A stretch of 64,000 nt of DNA from Petunia secreta. Taxonomy: Eukaryota > Streptophyta > Magnoliopsida > Solanales > Solanaceae. A program made the translations under genes and the position numbers. The notes beneath the pieces are model-generated. The model was not told the origin of the DNA. It did no database searches and saw nothing but the letters and a program-made list of their open reading frames with translations. This document shows, piece after piece, positions 1-9,764 of this stretch; within the stretch, counting starts at the first letter, position 1, and the number at the start of each line of letters is the position of its first letter. The DNA lies in contig JARKIP010000005.1 of NCBI GenBank assembly GCA_029990175.1, positions 68,852,001 to 68,916,000 of the forward strand. Reading direction: 5' to 3'.

Positions 1-668
1 ACCATAGAGTGACCGACGCAATCGACATACCATACCTCTCGACTCTCCCTGAGCAACAAAACCAGGTGGTTGCTCCATATAAACTTCCTCCCTAAGATCA
101 CCATGCAGAAAAGCATTTTTAATGTCCAGCTGATATAGAGGCCAACGACGAACAGCTGCCATGGATAGAAAAAGACGAACAGAGGCTATCTTAGCAACCG
201 GAGAGAAAGCATCACTGTAATCAAGCCCAAATATCTGAGTATAACCTTTTGCAACCAAGCGAGCCTTTAGTCGATCAATTTGGCCATTTGGACCAACTTT
301 GATTGCAAAAACCCATCGACAACCAACAATAGATTTACCTGGAGGAAGCGGGACAAGCTCCCAAGTACCACTAGCACGTAGAGCAGACATCTCATCAATC
401 ATAGCCTGTCGCCATCCTGGATGAGAAAGTGCTTCACCTGTAGACTTAGGTAGAGAAATAGAAGACAATGACGACACAAAGGCTTGATGATGTGATGATA
501 AGCGATGATAGCTCAGGCCAACATAATGAGGATTAGAATTGGATGTGGAGCGCGTACCTTTTCGAAGTGCAATCGGTAAACTGAGAGGAGACAGGTCCGC
601 AGTAGGTGAAGAATCTGGTGCTGGGCGTGAATCATCTGGTTCTAATGCTGGACGTGGACGACGATGAT
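1..668 (-). pseudogene. copia reverse transcriptase N-terminal part
   Basis: An open minus-strand frame runs to the window edge and gives the hallmarks of copia RT: WRQAMIDEMSAL, GTWELVPLPPG, GCRWVFAIK, KARLVAKGYTQ, YSDAFSPVAK, and YQLDIKNAFLHGDL followed by EVYMEQPPGF. The catalytic YxDD segment lies outside the window. The frame is offset from the integrase frame to its right, so the polyprotein is split near 642-680, where a 7-bp tandem duplication (gataagt twice, 666-679) sits. Frame choice rests on clear family similarity. Confidence 0.9.
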
Positions 669-1277
669 AAGTGATAAGTGCTGGCTCTGGGCTGCAGTAA
701 CAATGTGAGGAGCAGGAGGAGTAACTATAAGAGGAGCAGGAGGAGTACCTGTAGGAGGGACAATTACGGACTCCTCAAAAGTCGGCAAAGGTAAGACCCC
801 AAGGACATCAGAATGGTCAGAAGAAGACGCAAAGTAAGGTCGACTCTCAAAGAACGTAACATCTGCTGACATAAGATAACGACGAAGATCGGGTGAGTAG
901 CACCGATATCCCTTTTGAACGCGAGAATAACCAAGGAATACACACTTGAGAGCACGGGGAGCTAATTTATCTTTCTCAGGGGTAAAGTTATGGACGAAAC
1001 ATGTGCTCCCAAAAACTCGTGGGGGAAGAGAGTACAAAGGTGACTCAGGAAACAATATGGAGTGGGGAACCTGACTCTGGATGGAAGAAGAAGGCATTCG
1101 ATTAATTAAATAACAAGATGTGAGAACTGCATCACCCCAAAAACGCAGCGGAACATGAGATTGAATAAGGAGAGTGCGAGCAGTCTCAATGAGATGTCTG
1201 TTCTTCCTCTCAGCTACCCCATTTTGCTGAGGAGTATATGAACAAGACGTCTGATGAATAATGCCCTGAGAAGCCAT
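642..1277 (-). pseudogene. copia integrase C-terminal half
   Basis: This 211-residue frame starts at the integrase core (HQTSCSYTPQQNGVAERKNR, in which the E of VAERKNR is the catalytic glutamate of DDE) and continues through RFWGDAV, YLINRMPSS, RVFGSTCFVH and KCVFLGYS, the usual integrase-to-RT linker region. It ends at a TAG at 642-644 before the RT frame is reached. It belongs in frame with the upstream ORF but is separated from it by the homopolymer frameshift at 1354-1360. Confidence 0.9.
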
Positions 1278-1317
1278 AAACTGTTTAAACTGAGAAGATA
1301 AGTATTCTAAAGCATTA

Positions 1318-2370
1318 TCATTGCGAAAGGTGCGAATAGAAACACCAAATTGATTTTTTTATTTCAGCACAAAAGGTTTGGAATATAGAAAACAACTCAG
1401 AACGATCTTTCATTAAAAATATCCAAGTACATCTGGAATAATCATCTATGAAACTAACAAAATAACGAAAACCCAAGGTTGAAGTGACTCTACTAGGACC
1501 CCAAATATCAGAATGAACTAAAGAAAAAATAGACTCAACACGACTCTCACTACGACGCGTAAAAGTAGACCGAGTATGTTTCCCAAGTTGACACGACTCA
1601 CAATCTAATGTGGACAAACTAGATAGACTAGGGACCATCTTCTGAAGCTTGAATAAACTAGGATGTCCCAAACGTCTGTTAAGTAATTCTGGAGAATCTG
1701 TGACTGGACATGCTGTAGAAGAGTTTGGAGAGGTAAGATAGTAAAGACCATGTGATTCACGCCCTGTGCCAATCATATGTCCTGTACTGCGGTCCTGTAT
1801 AACAACAAAATCATTAGAAAAAGTTATGAAACAATTAAGGGTACGAGAGAGACGACTAACAGATATGAGATTAAAGGGACAACCAGGGACATAAAGCACA
1901 GATTTCAAAGGCAAAGAGAATAGAGGACTAGTTTGGCCAACTCCTATTGTTTTTGCTTGGGAACCATTCGCTAATGTGATAGTGGGAAGGGACGGTGAAT
2001 AAACAATGCTAGAGAAAAGAAATTTGTTACCAAAAATATGATCAGAAGCACCTGAGTCAATGACCCATGGTCCAAGAGTACTAGATTGTGAGACACAAGC
2101 AACCTGATTACCAGTCTGAGCAACAGAAGCTACTTGAGATGGTGTCTGCTTATTTGCCTGATACTGAAGGAACTCATTATATTCTGCTTCAGATAATTTA
2201 ACACCCTGGTTTCCTGCAGTGTCAGTTTGAGCAACATTAGCATTCTGTTCATGTAAAATATCATCACGCAGAGTGTAGCATGTTTCACGGGTGTGTCCGA
2301 GCCTGGAACAGTAACTACACTTGAACTCTCCCAGAACGACCTCCACCCCGATTCCCAATTGAACCTCCAC
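1318..2370 (-). pseudogene. copia CCHC knuckle, protease, pre-integrase and integrase N-terminus
   Basis: In order the 350-residue frame has a CCHC knuckle (CSYCSRLGHTRETC, about residues 18-31), the aspartic protease motif WVIDSGASDH (about 102-111), a GAG-pre-integrase zinc-binding segment (RLGHPS ... CESCQLGKHTR), and the integrase core with D residues in VHSDIWGP and SFIDDYSR. It ends soon after EIKKSIW because a run of seven T at 1354-1360 (A on the coding strand) carries an extra base; the other frame continues as QFGVSIRTFRNDNALEY. An upstream Gly/Arg-rich segment near 2330-2390 lies in another frame. Confidence 0.92.
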
Positions 2371-2515
2371 CTCGACCTCGATTCCCCATATTATAAGATG
2401 TCTGATTGCCCATTGTCTAAGGTGTTCGATTCTGTCGAGTTTGTGAAGCTAGAACAGATGAGTCGGCCGGTGATGAAACCACTGTGTGGCTGGGTGGCGC
2501 AGCAAGTCGAAGTAA

Positions 2516-3117
2516 TCAAGCGAATAAATCATCTATGGTAGGAACCGCAGGACTGGCCAAAATCTGATCACGCACCGAATCAAGGTCAGTTGGAAGGCCA
2601 ACAAGTGTAAGAACTAGAAATATCTTCTGTCGCTGCGCTTGTTGTTTGTCCACACTAGCCGTGACTGGCATCAGCGTCTCAAATTCTTCTATGACTGCCT
2701 GTACCTGTCCCAAATAAGTGGACATATCCAGTTCTTGTTTCTTCAAATTAGTCATCCGAGAAATCATATCATAGAAGCGAGATATGTCATTAGTATATAG
2801 TTTCGAACCTTTTCCCAAACTGAATAACATGTCTGTAATGGACGAAACAGAGGCATTAATTTAGGATCAATGGATCGCCACAAAAAACTGCACAACTGAG
2901 CATCAGTTTTCTCCCAATTTTCCCTAGCTTTCTCATCAACCTCACTAACCTTCTTAGTCAAGTGATCTCGGACACCCTGACCCTTACACCATAGCTCAAC
3001 TGATGAAGCCCAAGCTAAGTAATTCAAACTTCCAAGCAAGGGTTCCGAAGTAATCATAAGATTCGAGTGTCCAACACCGGAGTTTTTGGAGCCAAAAGCA
3101 TCAAATCCAAGAGACAT
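2516..3117 (-). pseudogene. copia gag (UBN2-type), two overlapping frames
   Basis: The gag start is the ATG ending at 3117 (MSLGFDAFGSKNSG). The first frame (to 2764) carries the UBN2-like start, including LNYLAWASSVELWCKGQG and LWRSIDPKLMPLFRPLQT. The second (2516-2830) carries the remainder, YTNDISRFYDMISRMTNLKK and LVGLPTDLDSVRDQIL. A one-base loss near 2815-2825 splits them. The second frame ends at a TGA (2516-2518) followed by further stops before the CCHC knuckle. Gag would form the capsid of the element; this copy cannot make it. Confidence 0.85.
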
Positions 3118-3610
3118 GGTTGTAATTAAAGATCTCTAACAAAAAATTTTGCAAAATACCACAAAATAGAACTGAGGAACAGTCACCAACTCAGTAAAAA
3201 AGGTGGCAGAAAAAATTGCAGCAGTACTGTAGCTGCCGGAACAGTGACTGGGGTTGCCGGAGTTTTGGAAATCCGACAGAAAGTTGATGCGTGGGGTTGG
3301 AAACACTGGCCGAGCAGGAGAGAAGATGGATCTGTGGCAAAAAACTGCCAAAAGGCTGTTCACGCGCCAGCGCGTGGAGCTACACGCGCGCCGGAACCCT
3401 AGATCTTGGAGGCGCGTGGAGGCGCGTGAGAGGTTTTCTGCCGGAGGTCTTTGCTGGGGGTTTGTCGCCGGAACACGGCGGACTTAATGGTAGTGTTGGT
3501 TTTCGCACAACACTTCCAGAAAAAGAAAACACTGGTAACAGCCACCGGAATTTGCACGGTGGTGTCAGATGTCGCTGTTAAATTCTTCACTGAATAATTT
3601 TCTCACAGAT

Positions 3611-3622
3611 GCTCTGATACCA
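3611..3622 (-). other. primer-binding site, tRNA-iMet type
   Basis: On the minus strand the bases read TGGTATCAGAGC, the standard plant initiator-Met tRNA complement, one base inside the LTR. This fixes the LTR inner edge at 3624 and the minus-strand orientation. Confidence 0.92.
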
Positions 3623-3623
3623 T

Positions 3624-3750
3624 GTGAGAAACAGAGAAAAATATTATTGATATCAAAAAGAGCCTATACAATAAGTCCTATTTATACATGTTACACTATA
3701 AAGCCTTTCCCAATATGGAATAGACTACTACGCTAACCTAGTTATATACA
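3624..3750 (-). repeat. 5' LTR of the copia element, about 127 bp
   Basis: On the minus strand it starts TGTATATAAC and ends TCTCACA, so it has TG...CA ends. The inner edge is set by the primer-binding site; the outer edge is set by TG and by resumption of RFL-unit flank just beyond. At about 127 bp it is very short for a copia LTR. The partner LTR is outside the window, so neither the target duplication nor the exact outer base can be confirmed. Confidence 0.65.
3678..3688 (-). promoter_or_regulatory. TATA-like box in copia LTR
   Basis: The minus strand reads GTATAAATAGG, a good TATA box placed mid-LTR, consistent with the U3/R promoter of the element. Confidence 0.5.
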
Positions 3751-4553
3751 ACCTAGGTTTCTAACGTTGGCGATATAGAGCCCTATCCCGGAGAGCCAAA
3801 GAGCAACTAGAGTCAATTTTATCACTTTCCCTAACATATTCAGGTTTTCAACCATACCACTAGCATTTCTGGTTGTGCCATCATTTGTTGATTCATTTTA
3901 AGAACTACTTGCATTTCTATCTTCTATGGTGCTACTTGTACTACTTTTCTCCTTTAGGTATTTCTGGAAGATATTTAGCTTCTGTTTGCTCACTTGTTTT
4001 AGGACTAGTATTCTTTGGTTTTTCTTTCACCGGTAGGTTGAACTGTGCTGCTTATGGGCTGGCAATTCCTTATCCTTTTCACCGCTGATTCCGGAAGTTA
4101 TCAGTTTTGGCTGCTTAACATAAATAATTCCATTTTCTTGTGCACACTTTCACCTCCCATTCTCTCATTTAGGCCAATATACTTTGCATGGAAATAGACA
4201 TATAACCTATAGTACAACAGACTCCAAGCAACTTGTATAGTATCATAGCAAGACGTAGCCATGTTGGTTTAGTATGACACTTGAAGGGGCCACATCCTTG
4301 TCTTTAATTATAGTGAGTGACTCTTACGCATGGGGCAGAAGTAACTTCAACAACTATATCTAAGGATGGTATTGGACCTTATCGATTTAATTTGTAAATA
4401 TGCTATAATGGATAATCGAACCAATAAGGTATCGATTTTCGGATTATTGATTTGCGGCTCTTAACAGTTTGGTTTAAACTGTTAAGAAAGTCGGGCCTAA
4501 CACTTGAGCCGACCACTAATTTATATTTAAATTTTTTTTTTATTGTGCCCACA
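3751..4553. other. RFL-unit tail sequence (unit 0), no gene
   Basis: No convincing ORF. The stretch is homologous to the tails of the other RFL units: the segment starting gttggcgatatagagccc matches 35725 onward, and the segments around 4190-4510 match 17330-17800. It shows that another duplication unit lay here before the copia element (left) and the Ty3 element (right) inserted. The site at about 4209-4213 is the empty site of the Helitron found in unit A. Confidence 0.75.
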
Positions 4554-4743
4554 TGATGCCGGGCAAATTGGAGCCAAATCGCCGACCATCAAGAGCCAAG
4601 CTCAAGAGCACAAAGGATAAACGCCAAGGGCTCCGGAAACGTCTTGAAGATCATTCATTGGAGCGCCAAGGGAGGAGGAGCACATAGGCACCAAAGGAGA
4701 GGCTCGGGGGACACATTTTGAGCCATTCCAAGAACCCCCAGGA

Positions 4744-4912
4744 AGGGGCGGACTGCCTACACAAAGGGGCGGACCGCCTAGTTGAAGTCAAGCCTCTGGA
4801 TTTTGGGGCGCCTGAAAAAAGGGGCGGACCGTCTACTCTGAGGCTTGGACCGCCCACTCTGCACCATAAACAAGGGGGCGGACCGCCTGGTATTATGGGC
4901 GGGGCGCCTACT
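4744..4912 (+). repeat. GGCGGACCGCC motif cluster in the LTR
   Basis: The near-palindrome GGCGGACCGCC and variants (GGCGGACTGCC, GGCGGACCGTC, GGGGCGCC) recur about seven times in 170 bp, spaced by unrelated GC-moderate sequence. The same motif recurs in this element's leader and in both regions of the second element. The function is unknown; the exact self-complementary arms GGCGG/CCGCC make RNA or DNA pairing possible. Confidence 0.85.
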
Positions 4913-5038
4913 CCTCTGTTGGCTAAACGGATTTTGATTGTTTTTCAAGTGTATTTCCTATTTTATCCCTAAGTGACCCTTATTGTTTTAACCCACTTGA
5001 GGGGTGTTTTAGACCTTTTATTTAACATAGGAGAAGAC

Positions 5039-5044
5039 TATAAA
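5039..5044 (+). promoter_or_regulatory. TATA box of Ty3 element 1 LTR
   Basis: TATAAA inside GAAGACTATAAACGTCTTC, itself an imperfect palindrome. The second element has TATAAATA at the matching LTR position (about 29646), which supports a conserved promoter. Confidence 0.55.
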
Positions 5045-5381
5045 CGTCTTCCTTAGTCTTTCATTTCATGGACATCACCTTGAATATTGTAAGAACATGA
5101 GCTATGCTCTCTTTGAACCCTTGTTGGGAACTTGAATTCAATTGGTGGATTCCAATTTGAACTTCATCCATCTTTGATCACTCTATTTGCAAGAGTCAGG
5201 TATCTCTTGAGGATAGTTGCATAGCGTAGGTGATTCCTTGACATTCACCCGAGGTGTAGCGAGACAAGTTCCTCGTTGCTACTTAGGTAATCGTTCGAGT
5301 CTCGTCTCGTTTTTATCTTTATCTTTATCGCTTCCGCATTTTCATATTGTTTCTAGCTTCCGCTCGTTTTTCCCTGCATCA

Positions 5382-6435
5382 GTTGGTATCAGAGCAAGGC
5401 TCGGGTTATGTTCTTACAAACCCCCGTTCCTTGTTCCATATGTTAGTGTTGTTGTTGTGTTGTTCTTGTTTGTTCTTGAAGAAAAGAAGAAAATAAAAAA
5501 TTGAAAAACTTGAAAATTTCACAAAAATTGGTGAAACTTGTTGGATTCGAACACCCAAATATTGAATATCATTGGGGTTTGATATATGTTTGATTCCCGT
5601 TATTTTGGTCCCAAAATATCTTGATTTGGTGTTGTGTTTCAAAATTTGAAGAATCAAATCTCAAAATTTTCAAAACCCTAGAAACTGTGCTTCAAGAATC
5701 GAAATCGATTATTTGTTGTTTGATTGGGGTTAAAAACTGTTGGGGTTTGTTTGTAATCATCCTATACACCTTTGGGTACCATTAGATTGGAAAAACAATG
5801 TGTTTTCGTTGGAAATTTGGGTGCTAAAGAATAAAAAACGCGAAGTGAGAAGCTGTAGGAAATTGCATTAGGCGGACCGCCTACTTGTAGAGGCGGACCG
5901 CCTCTTTTGCTCCACCTCTCTGGATTTCAGAGTAGGCTGACCGCCTACTACACACTGTGAAAAATCAGGCGGGGGGCCTGTTTACAGAGGCGGGGGGCCT
6001 GTTTTTGGAAGTTGTCTGGGTAGTTGTTTTTCGTAGGTTTTCGCTTTTTGTTGGCTTGTATCCCTTCCGACTAGTACTTTTCAAGTAACACTCCTACTTT
6101 ACTAGTACTAGTTCATTGAGCGCATAGGGTTCTCGTGCTTAGAGGAGAATAGGCCTCAAAGAAGACTCGTAGTTTAATTTTGCTTCAAGTGCGCACCTAA
6201 ATAGCGTAGCGTTCATCGAGTCCCACCAACTCCACTCTTCCCGAAGTGTATTTGGTTCTTGTGAATTTGATTGGTTATTGAGGAGGTTGTTCAACTACGA
6301 GGAAGCCTTTGAATCAAGTTTGAGTGACAAATCCCCCACCACTAAACGAGTGTACCGAGTGACATTCAAAAGTGAGGGAGCGGGTGAGGTTTTATACTCT
6401 AACCTCTTTATCTTTTCCTCGATTTTTGTAAGTAC
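5382..6435 (+). other. long 5' leader of Ty3 element 1 with GGCGGACCGCC array
   Basis: About 1 kb without a credible gene. Between 5870 and 6000 it holds two exact GGCGGACCGCC copies and three variants, each preceded by A (aggcgg...). The matching leader of the second element (29979-31057) has the same architecture at 30488-30640. A leader this long with a motif array, but without an ORF conserved between the two copies, suggests a cis-acting RNA role such as packaging or dimerisation; that is inference. Confidence 0.7.
5384..5395 (+). other. primer-binding site, tRNA-iMet type
   Basis: TGGTATCAGAGC lies two bases after the LTR end CATCA, as in plant LTR retrotransposons. It fixes plus-strand orientation. 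Confidence 0.93.
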
Positions 6436-6681
6436 ATGGCCGGAAACGTATACGATACCATTAAGGTACCGGTAAGCACTTTGGTCAACCTTTTGGCCGA
6501 GGTGAGATCCATAAGCTCGAGGTTTGATCGCCTCAAAGAGGAATGGACCCCGAGTGTCCAAAAGGATGCCGGAGAAGGCATTAGTGAAAAGAAGTTGGGC
6601 AACCCCCAACCGTTGGGCACTCCCCAACAAGTGGGCATTCCCCACAACTTGGGCATTCCCCACAACTTGGGCATTCCCTAA
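6436..6681 (+). pseudogene. gag N-terminal remnant with hexapeptide repeats
   Basis: An 81-codon frame from ATG 6436 (MAGNVYDTIK) parallels the first ~100 residues of gag in the element at 29239: both have a coiled-coil-like start, then APSVQ/TPSVQ, EGIS/EGTS and LGNPQ repeats. Here the end is five hexapeptide repeats of the type LG(I/N/T)P(H/Q)x, three of them near-exact 18-bp DNA repeats. It stops at 6679-6681, and the gag core, zinc knuckle and protease seen in the sister element are deleted. Confidence 0.7.
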
Positions 6682-6723
6682 GTAGATTTAATTACTCACT
6701 CTAGGAGTAATTCTACTACTCTT

Positions 6724-7011
6724 ATGAGCCAACCCATGGCAAATGAGGGAGTTGGGGAAAGTGAGCGAGGTAATGACATTATTGGACCTCATCCCCCTAT
6801 ACTTGCACATGAGAGCGAATTGAAAGAGAGAAGAGGAGAGGAGAAACAAATTGAGAGTGAGGGCACCCTTTGTCCTAACCATATGTTATCTCCTTCTTCT
6901 TGCTATAGCTTTTGTGTAGGTACTCTTGGAGGCGAGCTATTGGAGCCTCAACCGTTTGCCTTGGAAGGAAGACAAGAGGATGGAGAGCATCAATGTGAGC
7001 TTCATGATTGA
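6724..7011 (+). pseudogene. remnant of the segment linking protease to the acidic ORF
   Basis: The 95-residue frame (MSQPMANEGVGE...) matches the region about 33120-33380 of the second element: ELKERRGEEKQIESEGT here against VKLREKRGEERKIESEST there, followed in both by a Ser/Cys stretch and CVGT. It ends at a TGA (7009-7011), a short break before the acidic ORF. It marks where an internal deletion joined leader plus gag start to the post-protease region. Confidence 0.6.
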
Positions 7012-7038
7012 GGGATTGAATGCGACACTACAAGCTAT

Positions 7039-7863
7039 GTGAGTACTCACGGGAGCGACTCAAATGTAAGTGTTACTTCACCCTCTCATGAACATGTTAA
7101 TCCCTTGTCTTGTGAAGACTCAATGCTAGTTAGTACTTGTAATGCATGTGATGAAATTGCAACTAGCGTAGAGTCGATTAGTCAACTTGTGTGTGCATGT
7201 GAACCACTAGTTGAGAGGATTGATAAGCCACATCATGATGTGAGCCGGGTATTCAAAGAACCTCTCTTTAGTGAAAATGTGGTAGTTGACCTTCATTGTG
7301 ACCCTTGTTATGACACCCCACCCATATTTGATAAAGGGGAAGATGAGTTATGTGACTCTACCCTTGTTGATATAATTGATTTTGGTGGCTTTATGTGTCG
7401 TAGTAAGGATGAAAGTGGCCTTGAGGAGTTCAAATTGCATGAATTAGACAAGGTTGTCTATGATGACTCCTCAAGTGAGGGTGAAAATTCTAGTCTTGAT
7501 ACTATGCCTTTGTTTGACTATGAAATTGAGGTGCATGCTTTTGTATTCCCATTGTGTGGGGGCATCTTTAATTGTGAAGGCGATTTGTATCGGACTAGAT
7601 TTGAGAATGAGCTAGAACCTCCGTGGTATGAGGGATTTGATCCCATAGACAACTCTTTGTTTGAAGCTTCGAGTGAGGTAGATGATTCTTCTAGTGACCC
7701 TACTCTTGTTGGTTCGGGTTATGATGATGCAGAGGCCATTATTAATGCCTTCCTTGAGAGCTTACCTTGTGAGGGGGGTTGTCTTAAGGATGAAATTGGA
7801 GGTGAGGAGGTATCTCTTAGTGTGAGTATGAGAGCTTTTAAGAAGGGGAGTGGGGGTATTTGA
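7039..7863 (+). CDS. acidic ORF of unknown function retained in pol-less Ty3 element 1
   Basis: A 274-codon ORF rich in Asp, Glu, Ser and Cys, with no recognisable RT, integrase, protease or envelope motif. It matches the C-terminal half of the ORF ending at 34196 in the second element in a series of blocks: CDPCYDTPPIFDKGEDE against CDLCYDTPPTFDKWEDE, KLHELDKVVYDDSSSE (identical in both), LYRTRFENELEPPWYEGFDP against LYRTRVGGRMEPPWCKGFDP, and NAFLESL against NTFLESL. No signal peptide or membrane span is seen. ATG versus upstream start is uncertain, since similarity extends back to the frame ending at 7011. Whether a protein is made is unknown. Confidence 0.6.
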   Translation: MSTHGSDSNVSVTSPSHEHVNPLSCEDSMLVSTCNACDEIATSVESISQLVCACEPLVERIDKPHHDVSRVFKEPLFSENVVVDLHCDPCYDTPPIFDKGEDELCDSTLVDIIDFGGFMCRSKDESGLEEFKLHELDKVVYDDSSSEGENSSLDTMPLFDYEIEVHAFVFPLCGGIFNCEGDLYRTRFENELEPPWYEGFDPIDNSLFEASSEVDDSSSDPTLVGSGYDDAEAIINAFLESLPCEGGCLKDEIGGEEVSLSVSMRAFKKGSGGI

Positions 7864-8528
7864 TGCTAATTGTGGAATGCACTACTTTGCCTATCCCATC
7901 CCATATATTAACCACACTTTGAGAATTGAGCATGCCAAAACCATTGTGCCGCATTGTGAAAATATTGCATTGAAGGTTTGGTGTGTTGATCATGAGCTTA
8001 GGGGTCATAGGAACTTTGATTGCTTAATCTTGAATGTTCATGTCCTAATGATCTCTTTGCTTGTTATGGATGCGAGTGTTTGTGGAGCCAAGAACTTGTT
8101 GTCTCCTTTGGAGACATAAGCTTTTTGATTTGTATTGATACTTGGCTCTATCACAAGAGTGAATTTTCCACATCACTTGCACTCACCCTTGTTGGACTTG
8201 CCTACTCGTGTAGTGGAAAGTCTTGTTGTGCTAGTCTTGAACTTAGGGATCATAAGGATCTTGAAAGCTTGCTTTTGCATATCTCACGCACTATTGATCC
8301 CTTTGTTTGTTCTTGTGTTGGGCGCACTTCTTTGTTGAACCAAGTAATTGCTAGTTCCCTTGGGAACATGAACTTCTTTATGGTTATTGATACTTGGTTA
8401 TACCATAAGAGTGTGTTTTCCCCACACTTGTGGCACTAACCTACTCTTGTAGTAGGAGTTTTGTTTTTGTTTGTGCTTGTCTTTGATTGTAGGACTTGAT
8501 GGTTTGATTTCGAGGACGAAATCCTTTC
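7864..8528 (+). other. 3' internal segment of Ty3 element 1
   Basis: Contains an open 139-codon frame at 8020-8439 with an internal near-repeat (CIDTWLYHKSEFS and VIDTWLYHKSVFS), not present in the sister copy, which is truncated before this point. Just before the polypurine tract, ttcgaggacgaaatcctttc resembles the extreme C-terminal end of Ty3 polyproteins, which suggests this element arose by replacing or deleting pol while keeping its last codons. No function assigned. Confidence 0.55.
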
Positions 8529-8541
8529 AAGAAGGGGAGGA
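8529..8541 (+). other. polypurine tract
   Basis: AAGAAGGGGAGGA directly abuts the 3' LTR start TGATGCCGGG, the normal plus-strand priming site. Confidence 0.88.
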
Positions 8542-9350
8542 TGATGCCGGGCAAATTGGAGCCAAATCGCCGACCATCAAGAGCCAAGCTCAAGAGCACA
8601 AAGGATAAACGCCAAGGGCTCCGAAAACGTCTTGAAGATCATGCATTGGAGCGCCAAGGAGGAGCACATAGGCACCAAAGGAGAGGGTCGGGGGACACAT
8701 TTTGAGCCATTTCAAGAACCCCCAGGAAGGGGCGGACCGCCTAGTTGAAGTCAAGCCTCTGGATTTTGGGGCGCCTGAAAAAGGGCGGACCGCCTACTCT
8801 GAGGCTTGGACCGCCCACTCTGCACCATAGACAAGGGGGCGGACCGCCTGGTATTATGGGCGGGGCGCCTACTCCTCTGTTGGCTAAACGTATTTTGATT
8901 GTTTTTCAAGTATATTTCCTATTTTATCCCTAAGTGACCCTTATTGTTTTAACCCACTTGAGGGGGGGGGGGGTGTTTTAGACCTTTTATTTAGCATAGG
9001 AGAAGACTATAAATGTCTTCCTTAGTCTTTCATTTCATGGACATCACCTTGAATATTGTAAGAACATGAGCTATGCTCTCTTTGAACCCTTGTTGGGAAC
9101 TTGAATTCAATTGGTGGATTCCAATTTGAACTTCATCCATCTTTGATCACTCTATTTGCAAGAGTCAGGTATCTCTTGAGGATAGTTGCATACCGTAGGT
9201 GATTCCTTGACATTCACCCGAGGTGTAGCGAGACAAGTTCCTCGTTGCTACTTAGGTAATCGTTCGAGTCCCGTCTCGTTTTTATCTTTATCTTTATCGC
9301 TTCCGCATTTTCATATCGTTTCTAGCTTCCGCTCGTTTTTCCCTGCATCA
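8542..9350 (+). repeat. 3' LTR of Ty3 element 1
   Basis: Runs from TGATGCCGGG to CCCTGCATCA and is nearly identical to 4554-5381. It has a run of about 13 G at 8963-8976 where the 5' copy has four, and it lacks one GGCGGACTGCC motif stretch. Beyond 9350 the RFL-unit flank resumes (tctgttagtgttttc matches 17813). Confidence 0.95.
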
Positions 9351-9764
9351 ATATCTATATTCTGTTAGTGTTTTCATTTTTTTTTAAGAATCACATGGCT
9401 AATCATTAAACAGTTAATTGTGATAACAAAATGCTAATAAACGACATCAGAACTAATAAAACAACACGTCGAACACATAATATTCAGGTTTAATATACAC
9501 ACACAATATTCAGGCTTGATATACATCACTCAAGTAAAATTGTCCAAATATTGCAGAAACAACACAATAATAGATGTCAAACCTTGAGAGCTATTAGGAT
9601 TTCTAAAGGATTTAATTACATTAAGGGTAAAAATGTAAGGATATAGTATATCTTATCTTTATCGATTTAATCATTTTCACTCTAAACTTGATAAAGGAGA
9701 AAAATTAAGAAATTAGGGCTCAAAAATAGAGCACCACTGTCACACCCACTGCAAAATTGTGCAG
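9351..9764 (+). promoter_or_regulatory. upstream region of PPR1
   Basis: About 410 bp between the Ty3 LTR and the PPR1 start. It aligns with 17813-18278 plus 18986-19008 of unit B, so it is the ancestral RFL promoter region, without the insertions seen in unit B. I see no single convincing TATA box. Confidence 0.55.

Larger units (their letters stand above)
1..3750 (-). mobile_element. Ty1/copia LTR retrotransposon, decayed, left end outside window
   Basis: Read on the minus strand the order is LTR, primer-binding site, gag, CCHC knuckle, protease, integrase, reverse transcriptase, which is the Ty1/copia order. The right boundary is the 127-bp LTR; the left end lies outside the window. Frameshifts near 2820, between 2516 and 2370, near 1354-1360 and near 642-680, plus stops around 2400-2520, make it non-functional. 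It sits in RFL-unit tail DNA: sequence from about 3755 matches the flank at 35725 in another unit. Family assignment is from domains seen; the lineage within copia is not resolved. Confidence 0.93.
4554..5381 (+). repeat. 5' LTR of Ty3 element 1
   Basis: Begins TGATGCCGGG and ends CCCTGCATCA, followed by a primer-binding site after two bases. Matches 8542-9350 almost throughout. Differences include an extra GGCGGACTGCC-containing stretch here (about 4744-4765) and a run of G expanded to about 13 in the 3' copy near 8963. It contains several GGCGGACCGCC-type motifs between 4744 and 4910. Confidence 0.95.
4554..9350 (+). mobile_element. non-autonomous Ty3/gypsy-type element 1 (LTR pair, no pol)
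   Basis: Two near-identical LTRs (4554-5381 and 8542-9350), an iMet primer-binding site and a polypurine tract bound a 3.2-kb interior. The interior has a long leader, an 81-codon gag remnant, an acidic ORF and a short 3' segment. No gag core, protease, reverse transcriptase, RNase H or integrase is visible, so mobility would need proteins from elsewhere. LTR similarity suggests a fairly recent insertion. The 5 bases either side (ccaca and atatc) do not match, so there is no clear target duplication. It is related to the element at 29239, which keeps gag and protease. Confidence 0.92.

Noticed and set aside
2293..2541. Plus-strand 82-codon ORF
   Set aside because: It is antisense to the copia gag/zinc-knuckle region, whose identity on the minus strand is clear.
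3254..3590. Small ORFs on both strands upstream of the copia gag
   Set aside because: They lie in the GC-richer leader of the copia element, have no shared domain and overlap each other in several frames.
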